A DNA stretch of 64,000 nucleotides from Salminus brasiliensis. Its lineage: Eukaryota; Chordata; Actinopteri; Characiformes; Bryconidae. The notes beneath the pieces are model-generated. The model had not been told where the DNA came from. It saw only the letters and a list, made by a program, of their open reading frames with translations, and did no database searches. Below, piece by piece: positions 36,015 to 49,047 of this stretch. The stretch spans positions 30,990,625-31,054,624 of the forward strand of contig NC_132894.1 of NCBI RefSeq assembly GCF_030463535.1. The letters are read 5' to 3'. A program made the position numbers and the translations under genes. The first letter of the stretch is position 1; the number at the start of each line of letters is the position of its first letter.

Positions 36015-39000
36015 ATGGAGACCCAGACAGAGGGTGCAGTGTTTTCCAGGGCAGAGAGAAAAGCTCTGGAAAAGGCGAAACTTATTCAAAAGGAGACTCA
36101 GAGGAAGACCTTTAAGCTGGTGAGTTTTATTCTCCGTCTAGAAAGACACAGGCTGGCTGTAGCAAACGTTTATTTGGTGCAGGACAGTAGCCGACAGTAA
36201 CAGCCTGGCCTGCCTGTGAGTTGGGCTGGATACTCTGTCCACCTAAAAGAATAGCAACCAGAGCAAGTAGAGTTCCTAACATTTATGATTTTCATGTCAA
36301 TTAGAAAAGCACAATGCTTTGCTTAGCTTGGTATTAGAGAGTCTGATTAACTGGGGATAAATTGGGAGGTTTATCTAAGCCACTTTTGAAGAATGGGAAC
36401 TAGCTAGAATCAGTGTAATGGGCCTGTTTACCAGACTGAGATCAAACCATTCATTTGAAACTTGCTTTTGATCCACTTGCTTCCTAATTTTGAAGTTTGA
36501 CGACTGTATCTGGGTCTAGACGGTCACTAGACACAGAGAAAGGGGTCTTAGACTAAAATGCACTGGACGTCCTTTCAGTCCAGGCTTAGTTTCTATCTCT
36601 GTCTGGGGAAACTAACAGTGCCCTACAAGCATTGCAGTTTGGACGAAGACTAGACTTCATCCATGTTTGGAAAAGTGAGCTCACTCAGTGTACCAGGTGT
36701 TCATGTAGTGGGTAACACCTCCACCATGACTTCCCCATGACGGACTGTGGTTTGACTCTACGCCTGGTTAAGCCAGGCAGGACACTAGCTACATTCACCT
36801 ACCTGTGTGATGCATGCAAATGTAAGTCGCTCTGGACAAAAGCGTCAGCTAAGTGCCATCATTGTAAATGTACCATGCTCTGCTAGTCAGTCTGGTTTTG
36901 TACAGGTGTCCAGAATACTGAAGAAATCTGAATGCGAGCGGACCGAAGAGGAGTTCGCTCTGCTTCAGCGTCACCAAGACACTGTCCAAGAACTGGACAA
37001 ACGACAGGTCCGAAGAAACACCCTGAAGAGAAAGCAGGAAGAGGTGGGCTTGGGTGTTTTTAAAGGCATATATACTTCTTTATTCTTGTATTTTAGCTTC
37101 TCTTGTGTGGATTTATGTTTTAAACATTAGCTTTTACCCAGTTTAACAGTGTTTAACAGTTTTCCAGTCTCTCTTAGAATTAAGCAGGCTGTTTTTTATT
37201 AGGACTGGTATATGTTCCTCCGTTCAGGGTGGAGTGGATGGATATGTGTATACATATTGGTTTTAGTGACATTTTCAGTACCGATACATAAACTTTGCAT
37301 ATCTGTCGATACCCGATACTAGTCCGATACCATTGCTGAATTAATAAACCCTATACCTCACCATGTGGGAGAGACTTAAGGGATTAGGATTTACTTTATT
37401 TTTAACATGAATTTATATAATATAACAAATGAACACAGATAAAAATGTACTAAATTGCCATTTGTCATTTATTTATTTGCACATTTAGTGCAGTCTCACA
37501 CCAACAAATTAAAGTGAAAGGATCGGTTCCACGGATCAGCCTATTTATCCAATAGCCGATCCAGCTAATTTTGTTAATATAGGGGCCGATATCCGATCTT
37601 GATATCGAATCGTGCATCCCTAATCTTAACAGCAGTGAATTACAATGTACACATGTCCAAAGAAAAGGGAAAATAGTTTTAGACTCTTTAAGAAAATCAC
37701 TTAAGTTCAGTTTTTGCTTCCGTGATCATTTCAGCTGTTTGATGATGCTGAGGATCTCAGGACCAAAGTGAAACAGCTGGCCGAGGTGATGCGCCAAGCT
37801 CAGCACGCTGTCATCTACACCGGAGCCGGGATCAGCACGGTACTGTCAACCGGGATCAGCCTCAGACTCTCTCTCTCTCTCACTGCACGCTTAACGAAAG
37901 GCTATAATGTTGACCACTATTATTTAATATTTGCCAGGCTGCATCCATCCCAGATTATCGTGGCCCAAATGGAGTATGGACCCAGCTACAGAAAGGCCGA
38001 ACAGTCATGTGAGTGATCCAGTTTATTTTCATGCAAGATAAAGAACCTTTAGGATCACCTACAAATAATATCTGTGTTCCACAGGGCGTCTGACCTCAGT
38101 GATGCAGACCCGACTCTGACCCACATGTGCATCCGGATGTTACACAAAGTTCGAATGGTCTGTATGCTAGAATAAGGTTCAAATCATGGGTTTGAGGACC
38201 TTGTTTAGTTATTGTTATGTAACTCTTTGTCCATGTTTACGGGCAGGTTCAACATGTGGTCTCCCAGAACTGTGATGGCCTCCACCTGCGCAGTGGCCTT
38301 CCCAGACATGCCCTGTCTGAGCTACATGGGAATATGTTCATAGAGGTGACCCTCACTCTCTAACAGCTGTCTAGAACTGATGAAATGGTTAGTTGCTAGC
38401 TCTTCTAAGACACTGCCTGTCTTAAACTTCCCTGTTCATCCCGAACAGGTGTGTGTGTCATGCTCTCCAGTACGGGAGGTGATCCGTCTCTTTGATGTTA
38501 CCGAACGCACAGCCCTGCACAGGCATGGGACGGGCAGAAGGTGTCCTCAGTGCGGAGGGGAGCTGAGGGACACTATTGTGCATTTCGGAGAGCGGGGCAT
38601 GCTGGAGCAGCCTCTCAACTGGAAAGGTGCTGCCGAGGCTGCACAGCAGGCCGATCTCATTCTCTGCCTCGGCTCCAGTCTAAAGGTGGGGCATTGAGAT
38701 TCATGTTATGCTCCTATGCTGTATCTTTCTTGTCTCTATCCCTCCAATCTGACTGGAGTACTTTAATATAGAGTTTGGGTCGATACTGATCAGATCTGTT
38801 CCTGCACTGTTCAGTGCAGAAGATTTGCACCACCAGGCATCATTCTAGAGTAAATGATGTGGTGGAAGTTCCTCACATGGATCAAAATGAATAGAATATC
38901 TTTGTCTTTTTACAAGTAACAAGAAACTGGGTGGTTTTGACTGTGTGGACAAAAACTATAGCAATCCGATACCACCTTAGACCCCAAAGTGATATCTTTG

Positions 39001-40365
39001 ATAGTTAGATGTAACTTTATTACATCAAACTTTTAAATATACCATGTTATTTTCAGGAGATTGTAGGCTACTTAAACATGTCTGAATTTGATGTAAATAT
39101 TAACAGAATTTAGATATTTGTACAAATTTGATGTTTTGATTTTGTTACATTTTGTTTTGATCATAAATTTACTCCAGTTGTTGCTTGTAAAAATTACAAA
39201 AAATAAGGTTCAATTATGGTAAGCATTGCTGCTTGCTGTAAGGTGTGTATCTGTGTATCGGTAAGTTACACTGATCCTGATGTATGAGGCCTAGAAAACC
39301 AGCATGTAGGTGGAACCATGCACTTATGTGGTAGTTCCCAGTGAGTTTGGCCAGTATAGGTCAGATACCAATACTGAATTTCAGATCTGTGTACCCTAAC
39401 CAAAAGCAGCAGAAACTACAGATTAAAGAAGAGCGGTTTAGGTGAGGTTTTCATAATGAGGGCCCGAGTGGCTCAGCGGTCTAATTCGCTACCACTGTGG
39501 TCCAGGGGGGGTCGCAAGTTCAAATCCTGAGCCATGCCAGAATCCCAAAGAGCAAAATTCGACTGCCACATCGGCTGCAATTCGGAAAGCATTGCTAGTG
39601 CTGGGCTAAGTTAAGGAGTTAATGTAAGTTAATGTAACTGATTGGCCAAGTAGTGTCACAGCTACCTCGCCATTAAACTTTGCCTGAATCTGCCCCAATC
39701 CCGAGCCACTGGATCGGATTGGGACATCCCTAGTTCAGACCTTCGGGCAATGTCTCTGATTTTTGGATGTGCTGCTTTTGCAGGTCCTGAAGAAGTATGC
39801 GTGCTTGTGGTCTATGAAGAAACCAGCAGCTAAAAGACCAAAGCTGTACATCGTCAACCTACAGGTGAAGACTGACCTCACCCTGCTCTTTTCCGTTTTA
39901 TTGTGTGAAAGCTTCAGAAAAGACAAATCAAACAATTGTTTTAACATTTTATTTGTTTAGTGGACGCCAAAAGACGATTTGGCCACTCTGAAAATTCATG
40001 GGAAATGTGACGATGTGATGCGTCTTCTCATGGAGGAGTTATGCGTTGAAATCCCAACCTACAATAGGCAAGGAAGCTAATTTTCTGCTCACCTTTACAC
40101 ATTTATTTACCATCTTATTGATTAAGCACCTTTGCCACTAACCAATGTTTTTTCCAATTACAGATCAGAGGACCCCATCTTCAGCTTAGCGACACCCCTC
40201 AGGCCACAAGAAAAGGACAGTCACACTCGGAAAATTTTAGCTCCCCCTTCTGCACTGGTGGACTCTCTGCCAAATGCAAAGAGCGAAGCTGAAGAGAACG
40301 GAATAAAGGGTGGGTGGTTTGGACGAGGCTACACCAAATCAAGAAAGAAAAGCAAAGCAACATAG
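36015..40365 (+). CDS. sirt7: NAD-dependent protein deacylase sirtuin-7
   Basis: Exons: 36015-36119, 36906-37043, 37735-37839, 37938-38008, 38085-38157, 38247-38345, 38449-38685, 39784-39864, 39961-40067, 40164-40365. Together they give 405 aa (human 400). Visible hallmarks are GAGIST (NAD-binding loop, about residue 111), [19 protein letters not shown], catalytic His about 191 in ELHGN, zinc cysteines C199/C202 and C229/C232, [14 protein letters not shown] and LYIVNLQWTPKD. The basic tail [18 protein letters not shown] matches the family nuclear/nucleolar localisation end. The N-terminus is a charged helix ([15 protein letters not shown]). Family role: chromatin-bound H3K18 deacetylase supporting Pol I transcription. 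Intron 9 has a GC donor (AG|GCAAGG); the others are GT-AG. A SINE lies in intron 1 and transposon pieces lie in introns 2 and 7. Confidence 0.97.
36700..36875 (+). mobile_element. Fish SINE with conserved tail
   Basis: The 3' part reads AAATGTAAGTCGCTCTGGAC then AAAAGCGTCAGCTAAGTGCC, a tail widespread in fish SINEs. The preceding CTACATTCACCTACCTGTGT block belongs to the same element. The head is not clear. It lies in sirt7 intron 1, ending just before exon 2. Confidence 0.65.
37239..37622. mobile_element. hAT-like element, same family as 10330-10641
   Basis: The right end ATCGTGCATCCCTA and the adjacent CCGATATCCGATCTTGATAT mirror the start of the element at 10330. The left end is eroded and placed only approximately. 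The interior shares the CTCACCATGTGGGAG segment with that element. It is in sirt7 intron 2. Confidence 0.6.
39460..39640 (+). mobile_element. tRNA-derived SINE with clear A and B boxes
   Basis: The head GGGCCCGAGTGGCTCAGCGG looks like a tRNA D-arm (A box). GCAAGTTCAAATCC about 55 bp later is a B box. The body has GAGCAAAATTCGACTGCC. It is the best preserved tRNA-like head of this SINE family in the window. It lies in sirt7 intron 7. Confidence 0.85.
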
Positions 40366-41264
40366 TCAATGGTCTTTTTTTCTCTGTCAGACCCAGGTTT
40401 GCCTTGAAGGAGCATTCTATTCAAAGAATCCATAATATGTGATTCTTAATGATGTTAATCAAGCTTTCTGCAGATGAAAAAATGTGACTCCCAGATAGAG
40501 GAGCCCATATCATTGACCTGCTCTACTTTTAAAATAACATATGGTATGTAATGCTACTTTGATGGAAATTAAGCCGAAAGAACAGCTCATTGGAATTCGT
40601 TATATTTGTGTCATGTCACAAAGTCCAACACCTTTACATCACATTTACTTTATATCCATCTATAGTAATCTTAAGGAGTATTTCAGCCTGGGCAGATTTT
40701 TGAATGAGGCACACTACAGGGCAGCTAGTCGGAAGAATGGTCATTTACATGTCAGTTTTACAGGAACAGTATTAATACATAGAGTAGATACAGAGAGGCC
40801 AAGTCCTGGATTACCTTGAATCTGCAGTCAGAATTCTGTAGTGCAGGACCATACTTGATCCCTGTCCAGTTAACTGACCCTTTAATAGCATGTGGAATAA
40901 TGAGAGTTTGATTTTGAGGTACAGGGAATCACATTTTGTTGTGGATTCTAGGTGGAATGTTCCTTTGAAGGAGTGAATCTTGGGTTTAGGACAGCGAGAA
41001 CGACAAGTGTTTTTCAGTATTAGCAGTTTGCACCTTGCTTTAATCCTCTCAGGGATTCAACCCAAGCAATACATGGCAGTGGTTCGTCGTTCGGCTGTGG
41101 TGGATGAACATGTAGACTTGGTTGTGTTAACGAGATTTATCTCATATCTCAACAGAATGAGCTACTAATCTTATTACAAGATTTCCAGAAAACTTGACGT
41201 GTTCAGTTATTTTGTGCTTCTACTCAGTGTTGGGTTACAGGTTACTCCAAAAGTGAAGTTTAAA

Positions 41265-41629
41265 CTATATGGACAAATGTTTTGGGAAACCTACACAGTA
41301 CATCTACAGGAGATTTTATAACCTCCCATTGCAAATCCATAGACATTATTATGGAGTTTGTCCCACCCTTTACAGCTCTATAACTTTAGGTGGTCTGACA
41401 CTTTGGTGGCTGAGCTGCTGTGATTCCTAAATGCTTCCACTTGTCAATAATACCACTCGCAGTTGATGGTGGAAGATCTAGAAGGGAGGACATGTCACCA
41501 GTTTCACTAATGTGTGGAGCAGGGGACTGCATGGCTAGGGGCTTGATTGTGTGCATCTGTGGCAGTGGGACTAAATGAACCCCTCCAAATTCAGTGATTA
41601 AGGTGTGTCTCAGTATTTTTGTCCATAGC
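41265..41629. mobile_element. Short inverted-terminal element (TATGGACAAA family)
   Basis: The left end CTATATGGACAAATGTTTTG and the right end (reverse complement CTATGGACAAAAATACTGA) are inverted repeats. The interior includes CTCTATAACTTTA and a short TTCCTAAATGCTTCCAC block. The same blocks recur in 49400-49690. It is non-autonomous. Confidence 0.7.
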
Positions 41630-42094
41630 AAGTATCTCTGTGTTTCAAGGACTCCAGTAGTACATGGGTGGGGGGGTTATTCTCTGAATTCCTGCACATT
41701 ACAGTTTCACTGTAACTGCATTTATCAAGCTACCTGATGAATATTATATAGCTGCAAACTGTAAATAGCTGTTTTACCTGTTAACGGGCATTGTGAAGGT
41801 CCACCTAACTGGCTTACTGAGTCTTCAGACCTAACCTAATGCCTCTGTTTACACTGTCACTCCAACACTGCTTATAACACTGAGCTCAGAAGGATTGATG
41901 AGGTCTGGTGTTAGAGTTTTGCATCTCATCTGTGGAAAAGTTTTCTCATTTTCAGAGAATGGAGAATTGCATTAAAAATAAGTACCTAAAAGTGTTCATC
42001 TTTACATCATAACTAAGTGTTTTACTTCACATTTAGGAGGAATTCACCAGATTTTATTTTCCAAAAGAGTGGCGTGTTGTGAAATGCTTTAGTA

Positions 42095-42318
42095 TATGCT
42101 CTTAAAATAAAGGTCCTACAGCATACTCATAGAAGAACTACTTCTGGTTCCATTAACAAAAGAAAAAGTGTGAAGGACCTGTGAGTGTGAAGAACCTTTA
42201 TCTTGGCAAAGGGCCTTTACAGTCAGGTAAACCTTTAAAAGGTTCTTCATACACCTCATTTTTAACGTGGTTCTTTTAAGGTCATCGTTTTGTAGTACCT
42301 TTAGTTTTTAAGAGTGTA
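42095..42318. mobile_element. TACACTCTTAAAAA terminal-inverted-repeat element
   Basis: The left end TATGCTCTTAAAATAAAGG and the right end TTTTTAAGAGTGTA are inverse copies. The interior repeats GAACCTTT/AAAGGTTCTTC motifs in both orientations, so most of the 224 bp can fold. Fragments occur at 15543, 49278-49350 and 52564-52612. Confidence 0.75.
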
Positions 42319-42706
42319 CAAATACTGTAGATTTTCTTGACTGGGGTGGTGGTGATGAAAACCAGGGATCTGGGTACTATCCAGAATAAAATTCATCTAT
42401 AAATATAATTTTTTTTGATTAAGCTCATGCAGAAATCTTGGGAAATCGTGGAATTCCTCTTAAAACATTGTGAAGTAAAGTAGTAAGGTAGGACTGACCT
42501 ACGGGTTTACCTTGACTGCCGACTGACTCTTGGGTCGGCCACAGCCTATTGTTCATGTTTGCGTACTTCGTATGGTTCCGTAGGTTGTCTTATATTATAT
42601 TGTATTGTATTGTGAATGTTTGTTTATATGGATATTTTGTCTTGATATTAAAACCACTATCATGTTTAAGTGTTCCTGTTACTTTTGAACTCCTATGTGC
42701 AGTGTG

Positions 42707-42712
42707 AATAAA
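42707..42712 (+). terminator. sirt7: Candidate poly(A) signal for sirt7
   Basis: AATAAA about 2.3 kb after the sirt7 stop. The earlier AATAAA at about 42105 lies inside a transposon end. Which one is used cannot be decided from sequence alone. Confidence 0.3.
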
Positions 42713-43216
42713 AAGCAAAATGGACCTTGGCAGACTCTTCATTTTAAGTCTTGATTTTGATTTAATTTGACTAACTGTATGTGATGTGAAGGGAATATTA
42801 TTATAGTGTTTGTTTAAAGCAATAGAACACGAAAGGGAGTGTGCTATCATGAAATAACAGCACTACCATTACAACCATGCCGTTATTTCAGGAGAAGACG
42901 CAACCTTGAGCGCTCTATTGCTTTTGTGCAACATTTCAGAAAATAAAAAATGTAAGAAATAAATAAATTGCAACACATGTAACATTTAGCTTAATGCTTT
43001 TAATGTTGCCATTTTCTTCGTCCTATGCCTAATAAGTACCTTGTTGCTGTGTAGCATTACACAACAGTTATTTCCGGTGGTGCCAGGTTCATATCGCCCA
43101 CCTCAAGATCACCGCCATGACTAACAAATTTACTAGTACAGTAAAGCCTCTTGAAGATGAAACACTGTCTTCTCTAAAGAATGCACGAGAATTACTTCCA
43201 ATTCAGATTTTGCATC

Positions 43217-43373
43217 AGTGGTTCTCAACCCTGTTTACCCAGCTCCCAACACACAACATCCAGTTCATCAGTGAACTAACCAGCACTTCCTGACTTAAAG
43301 GCATGTGCTGGAGAAGAAAACCACTAAAATATGCAGGGCAGGGGGTTCTCCAGGACCAGGGTTGGGAACCACT
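43217..43373. mobile_element. 157-bp MITE, AGTGGTTCTCAACCCTG termini
   Basis: It starts AGTGGTTCTCAACCCTG and ends CAGGGTTGGGAACCACT, a 17-bp inverted repeat with one mismatch. No coding capacity. Confidence 0.85.
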
Positions 43374-43833
43374 ACCGTAGCCAATCAATACACCCTAACT
43401 GAAGTATAGACATGTCTCGGTCACTATTTAGGGCTGTAGTGATACAGCCATTTTTGATAGGAAAGATTTTTTTTTTTTGATGTTTTGTGATTTAGGCTTT
43501 CCAGTAAACATCTGCAATGCCAGGCCTTCAAAAAATGAGCCTCAAAAGTCACATAATGCTGTAGAACTTAAGTGACTTTCAATAACAAGCCCTGACATTT
43601 GTCCCTCGTAGGCCTGCCCACAGCAAAAGCCCCTCCATGATTTTCTCAAATTGGCTCCCACGTGACTGGCTTTAGTCCCAGACACAAGTTTCCAAGAAAG
43701 ATCGCAAAAGAGACCCTCACTGGAGACTGTGGGGAGGGAGGGAGGGAGGGATACGATACGATACAAGGCCACATCAGGGTCATTGTTAGACCCTTACCAC
43801 TATTGCTGCTGGGCATGCTACTCTTTGGCACCT

Positions 43834-45270
<1,437 letters not shown>

Positions 45271-45542
45271 TCAGTGTTCAGAGAGGAACCACAGCACCAG
45301 TCCGACAGAAGCACTGTGGCCGAAAACCAGTCAGCTACAGCTCCCTCTACTGGACTGGCGGTTTCAGAGTAACGCTTTTCATGCTTTTGATAATCTTTTC
45401 TTACTATTTTTTATATGTTGAAGAATCTGAATTAATAGACAGATTAAAAATGTAGAAATAAATCTACAGCAAATAAGAAGACATTATGGTGGCACTGCAG
45501 TTCCCCAATCTACCCAATATTCCAAATATGCTCAAATTAAAT

Positions 45543-46560
45543 TACCACTAGAAACATAATCTGAGGTCTCATTATATTATTCTGTGGCCACTAGAAACGT
45601 AATCTGAGGTCTCAATATATTATTCTGTGGCCACTAGAAACGTAATCTGAGGTCTCATTATATTATTTTGTGGCCACTAGAAACATAATCTGAGGTCTCA
45701 TTATATTATTCTGTGGCCACTAGAAACGTAATCTGAGGTCTCATTATATTATTTTGTGGCCACTAGAAACATAATCTGAGGTCTCATTATATTATTCTGT
45801 GGCCACTAGAAACGTAATCTGAGGTCTCATTATATTATTTTGTGGCCACTAGAAACATAATCTGAGGTCTCATTATATTATTCTGTGGCCACTAGAAACG
45901 TAATCTGAGGTCTCAATATATTATTTTGTGGCCACTAGAAACATAATCTGAGGTCTCATTATATTATTCTGTGGCCACTAGAAACGTAATCTGAGGTCTC
46001 AATATATTATTTTGTGGCCACTAGAAACATAATCTGAGGTCTCATTATATTATTCTGTGGCCACTAGAAACTTAATTCGAGGCATCAATGTATCAATATA
46101 TCAATATATTATTTTGTGGCCACTAGAAATGTAATTTAAGGGCTCGACATATTATTCTGTGGCCACTAGAAATGTAATTTGAGGCATCAATGTATCAATA
46201 TATCAATACATCAATTTATTATTTTGTGTCCACTAGAAACTTTATTTGAGGCATCAATGTATCAATATATCAATATATTATTTTGTGGCCACTAGAAATG
46301 TAATTTAAGGGCCTCAATATATTATTTTGTGGCCACTAGAAAATGTAATTTGAGGCATCAAAGTATCAATACATCAATATATTATTTTGTGGCCACTAGA
46401 AATGTAATTTAAGGGCTCGACATATTATTCTGTGGCCACTAGAAATGTAATTTGAGGCATCAATGTATCAATATATCAATACATCAATATATTATTTTGT
46501 TGCCACTAGAAACTTAATTTAAGGCCTGAATATATGATCTTGTGGCCACTAGAAACATAA
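45543..46560. repeat. 43-bp minisatellite with 86-bp dimeric higher-order structure
   Basis: The basic unit is (C/T)TGTGGCCACTAGAAAC(G/A)TAATCTGAGGTCTCATTATATTATT in outline, 43 bp. In the first half (to about 46060) two unit types alternate: CTGTGG paired with AAACGTAAT, and TTGTGG paired with AAACATAAT. In the second half the units lengthen through extra ATCAATATATCA insertions and become irregular. There are about 20 units in total. Confidence 0.97.
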
Positions 46561-46561
46561 T

Positions 46562-46650
46562 ATAACAATAGGGGGGTTGATGCAAGGATGCAAGTGCGAG
46601 TTATCTTCAGTAATCCTTTTAATATCACCCCAAACAGAACCAAGATTTAC
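46562..46650. repeat. Module following the minisatellite, copy A
   Basis: GGGGGGTTGATGCAAGGATG then GTTATCTTCAGTAATCC, TTTTAATATCA and CAAACAGAACCAAGA. The same order of blocks follows the second minisatellite tract at 47878-47965 (copy B: GGTTGATGGCAGGATGCAGG, GTTATCTTTAGTAATC, TTTTTAATATCA, CAAACAGAATCAAGA). The copies differ by point changes and small gaps. Confidence 0.85.
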
Positions 46651-47589
46651 TATTTAGACAGAACCCTACAGAAATTACGGGGGAGCTGCAGTTCCCCTGC
46701 AAATCCGCCCAACATGCTGAACTACTCTGGCTTTAAACTTGCGTTTACTGCCCCCCACTGGCGGAACACTGCAACTACACCTGTAAAGGTGGAGCAGAAA
46801 TAAAAACGAATAAAAACTGTTTATCTTTTTTTTTTTTTAGCTTTAGTTTGCTAAAAGTGCGTTTTATTAATTGTATGGGCTTATTCCACTTTGCAGTACA
46901 GCACAGGCTATAGTTTCACCATCTCTCTCAGTATGATGAGGCACTGGACCACATGAAAATGTCTTTTTGAGTTTTAATAGACCAACACTGATAAAGGATT
47001 TCTCCAATATTATTTCAGGTTCAGTTCTGCATACTGCATGCTGTACTTTGATTAATAACTGTAGTGGAAAATAAGAAAGACAATAATTTACTGGACATAA
47101 TACATTCAATAATACATTCTATATAACCATATTTGGTCCAAAAAGAGCCATCATCTGCACAGACCTGCCTCAGCTTAGCAGTAAATGTACAGCATCCTTA
47201 AGGTGGCCTGTTCTGTAAATGTGGACGGGTTTAGGACACCGTGTCTCCGCAGCAGGGTCCTGGAGAAGACACGCCTCCGTCAGGTGATCAGGAAACCGTG
47301 CAGAATAAGCAAGCTGCTGGCAGCGAAGCAGAAAGGAGTAATCGATCAGGTTTAGGACATTTCTTCTGTGCATGTCGTGACCAAACCTGAGAACCAGTCT
47401 CCCCAGTGAGTGCCAGTATCAGCAGAATGCAGCAGCAGAGGAAGCGCTGAGTGTAAGCGGAGCTGCTGGAGCTGCTGGAGCTCAGAGGAGGGAAGGCGAG
47501 TACTGCAGATGTGCCCACTAGTTCGTACGATTAGGGGTTCGTCTGCACGGAGCCCCTGGGGTGACGTGGTGGTCGTCTTTACTCAGTTG

Positions 47590-47834
47590 TGGCCAGATAA
47601 TCTATTATATACACAGTTTAAGTTTCTAGTTGCCACGAAATAAGGTACTGAAGCCACGAGATAATACTGTATATTGTTTTGTGTTTTTCTTGTGGCCTCA
47701 AGATCATCTTGTGGCTGCTAGAGTCATTATTTTGGCTTCAATATATTAATTCATGGCCTCAGTATTTTATCTTGTGGCCACTAGAAATGTCATTTGAGGC
47801 CTCAAAATATTATTTTGTGGCCACTAGAAACATA

Positions 47835-47835
<1 letters not shown>
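47590..47835. repeat. Diverged tract of the 43-bp minisatellite family
   Basis: Contains TTGTGGCCACTAGAAATG and ATTTGAGGCCTCAAAATATT in the same order as the main array, plus looser GTGGCC/TCAATATATTA pieces upstream. It runs straight into the (GT)n run at 47836. Further short pieces occur at 48240-48330 and 49680-49745. Confidence 0.8.

Positions 47836-47873
<38 letters not shown>
47836..47873. repeat. (GT)n microsatellite
   Basis: About 38 bp of GT, followed by a G-rich stretch (GGAGGGGAGGG). Confidence 0.95.
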
Positions 47874-47874
<1 letters not shown>

Positions 47875-47959
47875 AGGGGAGGGGGGGGGGGTTGATGGCA
47901 GGATGCAGGTGAGTTATCTTTAGTAATCTTTTTAATATCAATTCAAACAGAATCAAGAA

Positions 47960-48240
47960 GATCAGGGACATCCATAATAGAGGAGCACAAAAGTAACAAA
48001 ACCCCAAAACACCAAAAACAAGCAAGAAGCAAGAAAACCCAGACACAGACAGAAGCCCGCAAACATTGCCCATCAAGCACAAACGCAACAATGCTAGACA
48101 AAGACAGGGATATAAGAGCACAAGACACAAACAGGAACACCTGGGGAGGATAACGAGAGGGCGGGGCTACAAAGAAGACACAGGTGGAAACACTATAATG
48201 AATAGGCGGGACTAGGGCGAAGACAAGAAACCACAAGATA
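47960..48240. mobile_element. Unclassified interspersed repeat
   Basis: Purine-rich on the plus strand, with ACACCTGGGGAGGATAACGA, GAGGGCGGGGCTAC and CACAGGTGGAAACAC. This style of sequence is common in fish interspersed repeats. I cannot assign a class. It is flanked on both sides by pieces of the 43-bp minisatellite family. Confidence 0.4.
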
Positions 48241-49047
48241 AAATATTGTGATGTTAATATTATTTTTCTGGCCTTAATATAGTATCTCAGGGCCACTAGA
48301 ACTGTAATTTGTGGCCTCAATACATTGTCTTGTGGCTTTGGCTTGATGATTATCCAACATTTTGACCGTACTAATGCTCGTCACTACAGCAAGCAAATCC
48401 TCACAGCAGTGCCAGTAGAACAAGCTCTTAATTATTATTATACCCTTGATTTCAGAAGAGACAATGAAGGAGCAGGTGTCCCAATACTTTTGTCTATATA
48501 GTGTACTTTTATTCAGGATCAGGTGAGCTTTTTAAAAATATATATAGTCTGATAACTTGATCAATTCTGTGAAAACTCCCTTATTGTTCATATGGTTACA
48601 ACAAATCTTTGGATTTGTGCTCAGGTCAGCTAGGACCACTCAAAAAAAGGAGACCAAAGGAAGCTGACCACTTCAGATATGGACATTAATGAGTTAATGT
48701 AAAAAAAGGGGAGGGTCTGTTTTTTGTGGTACGGCAGATAAAAGAATAGGAATGTATTGGAAGAGAAACCAGTAACAGGGTAAGACACTTCTCTGAGACT
48801 TCACTTCTCCTATCGAAGCTGTGTCCAGGAAAATGTACAGGACAGCAAAGTCAGGTGTTCTGTGCCAGGAGGGAAATCTTCTGCTGTGGATTGGTTGTGC
48901 TTGTCTGCTGTCTCGATTACGTGTCGTCAGCATTGTGCTGGAGCAGCAGTGTGTGAAACCTACATGAAAACTCCTCTCAGTTCTATTGTGTTTTATCCAG
49001 ATTACTAAACCTGTGCTCTTACTTCTGCAGACCTGCGTTCCAGCACG

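Larger units (their letters stand above)
40366..43833. other. Region between convergent sirt7 and rbbp9
   Basis: No gene is seen. It includes the sirt7 3'UTR of uncertain length, and three short inverted-repeat elements (41265-41629, 42095-42318, 43217-43373). The open frames present match nothing I recognise. Confidence 0.6.

Noticed and set aside
39460-39540. Possible tRNA gene (A and B boxes)
   Set aside because: The tRNA-like head is followed by SINE body sequence shared with other copies, and the cloverleaf is imperfect. It is a SINE, not a functional tRNA.
45543-46560. CRISPR-like array of regular repeats
   Set aside because: The units are contiguous with no unique spacers and lie in a vertebrate intergenic region. 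It is a minisatellite.
47810-48320. Minus-strand open frames of 106-125 codons
   Set aside because: They span the (GT)n run and an unclassified repeat, and show no recognisable domain.
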